Source: Candidatus Tepidiaquacellales bacterium UBA6667
GTDB taxonomy: Bacteria > Bacteroidota > Ignavibacteria > Tepidaquicellales > Tepidaquicellaceae
Reading direction: 5' to 3'
Length of the DNA stretch: 20,438 nt
Assembly: GCA_002455255.1 (NCBI GenBank)
Contig: DKKL01000034.1
Location: 145,952-166,389 of the forward strand
Under the pieces are notes generated by a model, which did not search any database, was not told the DNA's origin, and was given only the letters and a program-made list of their open reading frames with translations. Positions within the stretch are counted from its first letter, which is position 1. Each line of letters begins with the position of its first letter. Both the position numbers and the translations under genes were made by a program. Shown piece by piece: positions 14,730 to 20,438 of this stretch.

Positions 14730-16371
14730 ATCCTGTAATAGCAACTACTGCTGATCTTGGAATATCATTCCCCCCATTGGGCCAATGCGAAGTTAAGTTT
14801 TCAAGTGAAGGTGAATTTTCTCCGGGATGTTGAATTGAGAGAAACATTGTAGTTCCATCTGGTGTGAACGAACCACCGCAAACTTCACACTCTATTGGAC
14901 CTGTCGCAAATCTGAATGCTTTTCCTTTATTTTTACCTTCTGTCGGAATCATAAATACTGAATTATTTTTAAAAGGTTCTTGCCTTCCTTTATTTAATGA
15001 ACCGGTTGAAATATCTGTAAGTGCCCAAAGATTTCCTTTATTATCAAAAGTAAGATTGTCAGGACTTGATATACCTGATTCTTCCCCACCTGTTATCAAT
15101 ACATCCCATTCAAATTCAAGACTTTCATAATTGTTACCTTTTTCTTTAATGCAAACAATACTTCCAAAATAATCTTTCTTTGATGAATTATTTGTAAATG
15201 CTATATATACATTTCTATCAATCGGATTAATTTCTATATCTTCCGGTCGGTTACATTCCGTTCCACCCACCATTTTGGAAGCTTTGTCACAATTTACTAA
15301 TACATCCGCCTGTGAGTTAAAATTATTTTTCAGAACTGACTGCGTTTCATAATCAAGCAAATGCCATTTTCCGGATTCAAAATCTGCCACATATAAATTT
15401 CCTTCATCCAGTAAATCACTGTTAAACCCATCCATTACTGATTCAAATTTATTTTTGGAAATAAATTTATAAACACATTCGTTTACTTTATCATCTCCCA
15501 TATATGCTACAACTCTGTTATCATCAGTTAAAGCAATGCAAACATTTTCGTGTCGGAACCTACCGAGTGAAGTTCGTTTTTTTGCTTTTGAGTTTTTATC
15601 AAACGGATTAACTTCAACGACCCATCCATAATGCTCTTCTATAAATTTTTCTCCGTTATCATCCCACCGGTAATAATTTTCACCGGCATAATCCTGAAAA
15701 TTTTCTTCACCACTAAGATATGTGTTCCACGGAGTTACTCCCCCACTGCAATTAGCCACAGTTCCGCGTGCTAATGAAGAATTTTTTATTTCAGATGAAG
15801 ATGAAGCTTTTCCTGTTAATATTATTTCTGAATTAGCGTCATATCGTTTATTAAAATTTCCATCGTTTATAAATTTCCATCCGTCTTCATTTTTTTTAAC
15901 TCTAAACACAGAAATTCCTACGCTCTTTCTTTCTTTTAAAATTTGTTCATTCGTTTTGATTTTTTTATTCACCCAGTCTTCATCTGTATAATTTCCGGAT
16001 AATAACGGAGACGGATATTCGTGATTTACAACAAGCAATCCATCTTCAGAACTTCCGTTAATCGGGAAATAAGCAACGAAATCATTATTGATTCCATAAA
16101 TTTCCTCATCATTTATCATATCTCCCCACATTCTTATTATATCATATTTAAATCCTTCAGGTAAAATTAATTCATCCTTATCAGAAGGAGGAATCGGTTT
16201 AAAAAATAAATCTGAATTATTATTTAATATAATTTTAGGTTCTGAGTCTAAAGCATTATGACCTGCCCTGAGGTTAAATGGTATGGAAGTTGATATGATA
16301 GCAACTGCAACAGTCTTTAATACTTTTCTTCTTGAAAGTTTTATATTAATTAAGTCTTCTAAATTTTTCAT
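14722..16371 (-). CDS. Tat-exported PhoX-like (DUF839) phosphatase
   Basis: The 549-residue protein resembles PhoX-type calcium/iron-dependent alkaline phosphatases (DUF839), periplasmic or secreted enzymes that release phosphate from organic esters. A twin-arginine signal is present: SRRKVLK (13-19), then a hydrophobic stretch with a likely cleavage site near LRA-GHN (36). Family landmarks follow: NCSGGVTPWNTYLSGEENF in the N-terminal third, RFRHENV, ECNRPEDIEINP, GEESGISSPDNLTFD and near the end CGGSFTPDGTTMFLSIQHPGE. These build the beta-propeller and its metal-binding acidic loops. Several DUF839 members are untested, so phosphatase activity is inference. A TATCTTTG box lies just upstream. 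The 3' end overlaps gatA by 8 bases, tail to tail. No phosphate-regulon gene is adjacent. Confidence 0.85.
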   Translation of the reverse strand: MKNLEDLINIKLSRRKVLKTVAVAIISTSIPFNLRAGHNALDSEPKIILNNNSDLFFKPIPPSDKDELILPEGFKYDIIRMWGDMINDEEIYGINNDFVAYFPINGSSEDGLLVVNHEYPSPLLSGNYTDEDWVNKKIKTNEQILKERKSVGISVFRVKKNEDGWKFINDGNFNKRYDANSEIILTGKASSSSEIKNSSLARGTVANCSGGVTPWNTYLSGEENFQDYAGENYYRWDDNGEKFIEEHYGWVVEVNPFDKNSKAKKRTSLGRFRHENVCIALTDDNRVVAYMGDDKVNECVYKFISKNKFESVMDGFNSDLLDEGNLYVADFESGKWHLLDYETQSVLKNNFNSQADVLVNCDKASKMVGGTECNRPEDIEINPIDRNVYIAFTNNSSKKDYFGSIVCIKEKGNNYESLEFEWDVLITGGEESGISSPDNLTFDNKGNLWALTDISTGSLNKGRQEPFKNNSVFMIPTEGKNKGKAFRFATGPIECEVCGGSFTPDGTTMFLSIQHPGENSPSLENLTSHWPNGGNDIPRSAVVAITGFK

Positions 16372-16374
16372 TTA

Positions 16375-16382
16375 CAAAGATA
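16375..16382 (-). promoter_or_regulatory. Candidate -7 box (TATCTTTG) of the PhoX-like gene
   Basis: On the minus strand TATCTTTG matches the Bacteroidota -7 consensus TAnnTTTG exactly and ends 3 bases before the ATG. Transcription from it would begin at or near the start codon, giving a leaderless mRNA. No convincing TTTG -33 element is seen at the expected distance. Confidence 0.35.
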
Positions 16383-16519
16383 CATTAATTTAATTAAAAA
16401 AATGTTAAGGAAATATTTATTCACTAAATTTATTTAATAAAAATTGTTTATTGAAATTACAGATTTATGATTTGAATTTTTAATTTTTTTAAAACCAAAA
16501 ATAAAAAAGCTATCGTTAA

Positions 16520-16589
16520 TTGACTTATATTTACATATATATTCCTGATTTATTTGCTTATATTTAAGGTTTTAGAAACCATATATTTA
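16520..16589 (+). promoter_or_regulatory. Promoter region of the GT2 gene with three TATATTTA boxes and a small palindrome
   Basis: CTTATATTTA occurs at 16524-16533 and 16557-16566, and CATATATTTA at 16580-16589. The starts are 33 and 23 bases apart, close to whole helical turns. The last copy ends 21 bases before the ATG at 16611, the right distance for a -7/-10 box. A palindrome, GGTTT-TAG-AAACC (16568-16580), lies directly before it. TTGACT at 16520-16525 has no well-spaced partner. The rest of this 239-base divergent gap is plain AT-rich sequence. Confidence 0.35.
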
Positions 16590-16610
16590 CCCGTTTCGAG
16601 TGTATAAAAT

Positions 16611-17828
16611 ATGCAAAATATTACCAAAAACGAAGATTCCGGTGACAAAACTGATGATTTTATAACGAACTTAGAATCTGAAATTGCTGCTGAGGGAACT
16701 GATAATATTCATACTGTAAAACCCAGAAAAAAAAGTTATCAAAAGAAAAAGTTCAGAATAAATAATAACCGGGAATCACTGTCTAACCAAAGTAAAAACA
16801 TATCGGGCTATAGCGATAAAAATCAGAATAATAGGAATAAGAGTTATTCTGAAAAACAACAAATTCAGAAATCTGAAGATTATACAAGGATTGTTCCACC
16901 CGGAAAAATGGTATCTGTTGTAATTCCTCTATTAAACGAAGAGGAATCACTGATGGAGCTTTCTCTTTCTATAAGAGATGTGTTTGATAAACTTAAATGT
17001 ATGTATGAAGTTATACTTATTGATGACGGAAGCACTGATGAATCATTCAAAACAATTAAATATATTCATTCAAAAAACAGCAGGTTCCACTGCATAAAAT
17101 TCAGAAAAAATTACGGTAAATCAGCCGCTTTGCAAGCAGGGTTTGATATGGCAAGAGGTGATTTTATAATCACTATGGACGCCGATTTGCAAGATGACCC
17201 AAATGAAATACCGGAATTATTAAAAATATTAAATTCAGGTTTTGATTTAGTTTCCGGTTGGAAAAAAGTCAGACATGATCCGTTTATTAAAAAACATACT
17301 TCCAAATTTTTTAACTATGTAACATCAAAAGTTTCAGGTGTAAGATTGCATGATTTCAATTGCGGTTTAAAAGCATACAGAAAAGATGTTACAAAGACAG
17401 TGAAAATCTATGGTGAAATGCACCGATATATTCCTGCATTAGCTCATTTATCAGGATTTAAAGTTACTGAAAAACCTGTGAAACATCATGCAAGAAAATT
17501 CGGAAAAACTAAATATGGAATTAGCAGATTTTTCAACGGATTTTTTGATTTGTTAACTGTGATGTTCACAACTAAGTATAACAACAGACCTTTACATCTT
17601 TTCGGATTATTTGGTATTATCTCTTTTATGGCGGGAACTCTCATCACTGTATATTTAACCGTTATGAAATTTTGGAAAGGACATTTCGTAAGCGACCGTC
17701 CTTTATTTTTAGTTGGTTTGATTTTTATAATTGTAGGTGTTCAGTTTTTTTCTTTAGGGCTCATTGCTGAAATGATTACAAAATCAAACGCTAAAAACGA
17801 AGAGATTCTGGTTGAAGCAACTTTATAA
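16611..17828 (+). CDS. Glycosyltransferase family 2, polyprenyl-phosphate type, with long disordered N-terminus
   Basis: The 405-residue protein is a GT2 enzyme of the dolichol/undecaprenyl-phosphate mannosyltransferase-like group, which moves a nucleotide-sugar residue to a lipid carrier or envelope glycan at the inner membrane. The GT-A domain covers about 98-320: VVIPLLNEEES (103-113), ILIDDGSTDES (135-145), the metal-binding DAD in TMDADLQDDP (188-197) and HARKFGKTKYG (293-303). Two transmembrane helices follow (about 328-352 and 364-388), as in the DPM1/GtrB/ArnC-like branch. Residues 1-96 are unusual: polar, rich in Lys, Asn, Ser and Gln, with no sign of a fold. The next Met (100) would give an ordinary GT2, but the promoter-like box before 16611 favours the long form. 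lpxA starts 9 bases downstream. Confidence 0.88.
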   Translation: MQNITKNEDSGDKTDDFITNLESEIAAEGTDNIHTVKPRKKSYQKKKFRINNNRESLSNQSKNISGYSDKNQNNRNKSYSEKQQIQKSEDYTRIVPPGKMVSVVIPLLNEEESLMELSLSIRDVFDKLKCMYEVILIDDGSTDESFKTIKYIHSKNSRFHCIKFRKNYGKSAALQAGFDMARGDFIITMDADLQDDPNEIPELLKILNSGFDLVSGWKKVRHDPFIKKHTSKFFNYVTSKVSGVRLHDFNCGLKAYRKDVTKTVKIYGEMHRYIPALAHLSGFKVTEKPVKHHARKFGKTKYGISRFFNGFFDLLTVMFTTKYNNRPLHLFGLFGIISFMAGTLITVYLTVMKFWKGHFVSDRPLFLVGLIFIIVGVQFFSLGLIAEMITKSNAKNEEILVEATL

Positions 17829-17837
17829 ATAAAATTT

Positions 17838-18611
17838 TTGACTATAAATCCTTTAATATCCTCAAAAGCTCAAATCGGAGCAAATCCTCAAATAGGCAAT
17901 GGAACGTTAATTCAAGATGATGTCATCATCGGAGATAACGTAATAATCGGAAATAATGCCATTCTTGCCAATGGTTCAAGAATCGGAAATAATGTGAAAA
18001 TTTCTCACGGGGCAGTAATTTCTACTGAACCGCAAGATTTGAAATTTGGCGGTGAAATAACCACTGTGGAAATTGGTGATAACTCTACCATTCGGGAATA
18101 TGCTACCATAAACAGAGGTACTAATCACAGTAAAAAAACAGTTGTCGGAAAAAATTGTTTCATTATGAGTTATGTTCACATCGCTCACGATTGTGTAATC
18201 GGTGATAATGTTATTATTGCTAATGCTACAAATATGGGCGGACATGTAGAAATTGATAATTTTGCGAATGTAGGCGGTCTTGTTGCTATTCATCAGTTTG
18301 TAAAAATCGGAAAATATTCTTTTGTTGGTGCAGGTGTGAAAACTGTGAAAGATGTGCCTCCATATATTCTTGCCGGTGGATATCCGCTCTCTTATGAAGG
18401 ACTGAACAAGGTTGGTTTAAAACGTAAAGGGTTTACACAGGAACAGATTGACGAAATAAAAAATGCATACGATGTGATTTATAATTCAGGTTTAAATGTA
18501 TCTCAGGCAGTGAAAGAAATTAAATCGAAAAACTCAATTACTAATGAAGTAAATGAAATATTAAATTTCATATCAAAAGCAGACAGAGGAATTATTCCTT
18601 ACCGAAAATGA
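17838..18611 (+). CDS. lpxA: UDP-N-acetylglucosamine O-acyltransferase
   Basis: LpxA attaches a 3-hydroxyacyl chain to UDP-GlcNAc, the first step of lipid A synthesis. The 257-residue protein (E. coli 262) begins with hexapeptide repeats forming a left-handed beta helix (about 7-180; many I/V-G-D/N repeats). The active-site region HIAHDC (114-119) provides His117, matching E. coli His125, with GGHVEI (His136) and IHQF (His152) at the substrate sites. A helical C-terminal domain follows from about 185. The start is TTG: the GT2 stop lies in the same frame four codons upstream and the next Met is at 110. The last four bases overlap panB (ATGA). lpxD, fabZ and lpxB are not adjacent. Confidence 0.95.
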   Translation: MTINPLISSKAQIGANPQIGNGTLIQDDVIIGDNVIIGNNAILANGSRIGNNVKISHGAVISTEPQDLKFGGEITTVEIGDNSTIREYATINRGTNHSKKTVVGKNCFIMSYVHIAHDCVIGDNVIIANATNMGGHVEIDNFANVGGLVAIHQFVKIGKYSFVGAGVKTVKDVPPYILAGGYPLSYEGLNKVGLKRKGFTQEQIDEIKNAYDVIYNSGLNVSQAVKEIKSKNSITNEVNEILNFISKADRGIIPYRK

Positions 18612-19429
18612 CATATACTAAAGATACAGAGAAACATATCACTACTAAAGTTTTATCCGTTATGAAAGGTCGCGGAGAAAAAATTACCATGCTTACTGCA
18701 TACGATTTTCTTACTGCGAGATTTCTTGATGCCGTGGGGATTGAAGTTATTCTGGTTGGTGATTCACTCGGAAATGTAATACAGGGAAATGAAACTACTA
18801 TTCCCGTTACATTGGAAGAAATGATTTATCATACAAAGATTGTAAAAAGGGCTGTTAAGAATGCTATTGTTGTTTCTGATATGACTTTTATGAGCTATCA
18901 GGTTGGAACTAAGGAAGCTATTCAAAACTGCGGAAGAGTTATGAAGGAAACCGGATGTGATGCGGTAAAAATGGAAGGCGGTGATTATATTGCAGAGACA
19001 GTGAGAAGAGTGGTTGAGATTGGTATTCCGGTTATGGGACATTTAGGTTTGACACCACAGTCTATAAATAAATTCGGAAGCTATAAAACACGTGGAAAAG
19101 AAAAAGATGAGGCTGATAAGATTTTTGAAGATTCATTACTTCTCGAAAAGAGCGGGGCTTTTGCAATAGTTCTGGAAAAGATTCCGGCACCTTTGGGCGA
19201 AAAAATTTCTAAAAGTCTTAAAATTCCTACTATAGGTATAGGTGCAGGACCTGACTGTGACGGGCAAGTACTTGTTACACATGATATGTTAGGTATGGTA
19301 GAAGATTTCAAGCCGAGATTTGTCAGAAGGTATGGAAATCTTGCAACTGAAATGAAAAGTGCATTTAGTGAATATATAAAAGATGTGAAATCAGGTTCGT
19401 TTCCATCGAATGAAGAAAGTTATTTTTAA
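18608..19429 (+). CDS. panB: 3-methyl-2-oxobutanoate hydroxymethyltransferase
   Basis: PanB makes ketopantoate from alpha-ketoisovalerate and methylene-tetrahydrofolate, the first committed step to pantothenate and CoA. The 273-residue TIM-barrel protein has the magnesium ligands D52 (VGDSLGN) and D91 (VVSDMTFMSY), K121 and E123 in AVKMEGG, H145 in MGHLGLTPQS, the catalytic base E190 in VLEKIPA and the IGAGPDCDGQ loop (211-220). Its length is typical. It overlaps lpxA by ATGA and the downstream DHH gene by one base (TAATG), so all three are probably translated in sequence. It depends on folate, which links it loosely to folB and folK upstream. Confidence 0.95.
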   Translation: MTYTKDTEKHITTKVLSVMKGRGEKITMLTAYDFLTARFLDAVGIEVILVGDSLGNVIQGNETTIPVTLEEMIYHTKIVKRAVKNAIVVSDMTFMSYQVGTKEAIQNCGRVMKETGCDAVKMEGGDYIAETVRRVVEIGIPVMGHLGLTPQSINKFGSYKTRGKEKDEADKIFEDSLLLEKSGAFAIVLEKIPAPLGEKISKSLKIPTIGIGAGPDCDGQVLVTHDMLGMVEDFKPRFVRRYGNLATEMKSAFSEYIKDVKSGSFPSNEESYF

Positions 19430-20438
19430 TGTTAAAAAAATCAAAAGAATTACTTGAATATATTGCCAATTCAGAAAAAATCATTTTAACCACACATCTG
19501 ATTCCTGATGGAGATGCCATTGGAAGTGTAATGGCATTTAAAAATTATCTCGAACAGAAAGGGAAGAAACCGGAAATAATTAATCACTCTCCTACTCCTG
19601 AATATCTTAGATTTCTTGATAAAAAAAATTCAATAAAAGTATTTTGGCACGACTCTGAAGGTCTTAATAATAAATTGCTTGAGGCTGATTTAATAGTGAT
19701 ACTTGATACCAATGAATTATCTCGGACAAAATCAATGGAAGAGTCTATAAAAAATTCACGAGCAAAAAAAATATGTATTGATCACCATTTAGGATTAAAT
19801 GAATCATTATACGATTTTTACATATCAGATACCGAATATCCTGCAACTTGTCAGATGTTATACGATATAATAAAGGAAGATGGTATGGAATTTTTTAATG
19901 CTGAACTTTCAGAAGCACTTTATACAGGAATTATGACGGATACCGGTTCTTTCAGATTTCCAAGAACTACAGAGAAAACATTCTTAATTGCCGCTGAACT
20001 GATGAAGAACGGTGCAAATCCTGTATATATTTATGAAAAAGTATATTGTGAGCAAAGTGTAAATAAAATTAAACTTATGTCTTGTTTCCTTTCGAGTTTA
20101 AGGTTTTTTGAAAATGATAAAATTTGTTTAGGAGTTATTACTCAGGATGATTTTAAAAAAAATAAAATTGATGAATCTGAGATAGAAGGATTTTCAAGCA
20201 TATTAATGACAATAAAAGGAATTTTGATTGGCATTGTATTGATAGAACTAAAAAAGAGTATTAAAATTTCTTTCAGGTCAAAAGGTGAAATTTATGTAAA
20301 TGAATTTGCTAAAGATTTTGGTGGTGGCGGACATAAAAATGCCGCCGGTACTAATGTCGAACTTCAGGACATTGAAGGATTAATTAAAACTGTTACAGAA
20401 AAAGCAAAAAAATATTTACCGGATAATAAATTAAATTA
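19429..20438 (+). CDS. DHH/DHHA1-family phosphoesterase (NrnA-like), cut at the right edge
   Basis: The frame opened by ATG at 19429-19431 stays open to the window end and gives 336 readable residues. N-terminal DHH domain: LTTHLIPDGDAIGS (metal-binding Asp pair), VILDTNEL and IDHHLG, the name-giving motif. Around the middle ALYTGIMTDTGSFRF matches the fourth DHH motif. The C-terminal DHHA1 domain has FGGGGHKNAAGT. This is the architecture of NrnA, which degrades nano-RNA and, in some bacteria, dephosphorylates 3'-phosphoadenosine 5'-phosphate. NrnA proteins are usually 310-340 residues, so the gene is nearly complete. The last two bases are TA, which could begin the stop codon. It overlaps the panB stop by one base. 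Confidence 0.9.
   Translation, partial: MLKKSKELLEYIANSEKIILTTHLIPDGDAIGSVMAFKNYLEQKGKKPEIINHSPTPEYLRFLDKKNSIKVFWHDSEGLNNKLLEADLIVILDTNELSRTKSMEESIKNSRAKKICIDHHLGLNESLYDFYISDTEYPATCQMLYDIIKEDGMEFFNAELSEALYTGIMTDTGSFRFPRTTEKTFLIAAELMKNGANPVYIYEKVYCEQSVNKIKLMSCFLSSLRFFENDKICLGVITQDDFKKNKIDESEIEGFSSILMTIKGILIGIVLIELKKSIKISFRSKGEIYVNEFAKDFGGGGHKNAAGTNVELQDIEGLIKTVTEKAKKYLPDNKLN

Noticed and set aside
14864..15991. Plus-strand open frames within the PhoX-like gene
   Set aside because: They are antisense to conserved DUF839 motifs and show no independent protein features.
1..20438. tRNA, rRNA, CRISPR array, insertion sequence or prophage genes
   Set aside because: No cloverleaf-like GC-rich segments, regularly spaced identical repeats, transposase or integrase motifs were found on either strand.

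Overview
The window is AT-rich bacterial DNA with short intergenic gaps and no stretch of more than 300 bases without a gene. It carries 23 protein genes that can be read from their starts (one of them cut at the right edge), plus a short gene tail at the left edge. LpxA (lipid A synthesis) indicates a Gram-negative outer membrane. Separate PurS and PurQ subunits, GatA (indirect Gln/Asn-tRNA synthesis), a small DUF4834-like membrane protein, few Shine-Dalgarno sites and promoter boxes close to the Bacteroidota TAnnTTTG type together suggest the Bacteroidota/Chlorobiota/Ignavibacteriota group, most likely an Ignavibacteria-like lineage. This placement is inference, since there is no rRNA or tRNA in the window.

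Layout. Positions 1-1201 hold a gene tail and a metal-dependent ureohydrolase (agmatinase-like). Positions 1261-3161 hold the only clearly accessory module: a minus-strand AbiE-like toxin-antitoxin pair with overlapping genes, a perfect 11-bp inverted repeat just upstream of the antitoxin start, and a hairpin beyond the toxin end. From 3397 to 14729 all genes lie on the plus strand: a lipoprotein, succinyl-CoA ligase alpha with an unusual lysine-rich tail, FolB and FolK, a deoxynucleoside kinase, a small membrane protein, a GT9 glycosyltransferase, Ppx/GppA phosphatase, DNA polymerase III delta, an ECF sigma factor with a probable anti-sigma partner, PurS, PurQ, TatA and GatA. A Tat-exported PhoX-like protein (14722-16371, minus strand) converges on gatA and overlaps its last 8 bases. 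After a divergent intergenic region, the plus strand resumes with a GT2 glycosyltransferase, LpxA, PanB and a DHH-family phosphoesterase that runs off the right edge.

How the genes fit together. Most of the window is housekeeping in tightly packed cotranscribed runs: folate (folB, folK), nucleotides (dNK, purS, purQ), replication (holA), translation (gatA), envelope (GT9, GT2, lpxA), export (tatA and a plausible Tat substrate) and pantothenate (panB). Many junctions have zero spacing or overlap (ppx/holA, purS/purQ, folK/dNK, tatA/gatA, lpxA/panB, panB/DHH), which points to translational coupling.

Points that stand out: the toxin-antitoxin module with its operator-like repeat; seven of 23 starts forced to be TTG with no GTG; recurring TATATTTA/TATCTTTG boxes upstream of transcription units, two of them almost on the start codon; the lysine-rich tail of SucD; the missing C-terminal end of GatA; and a probable anti-sigma factor without a zinc motif.
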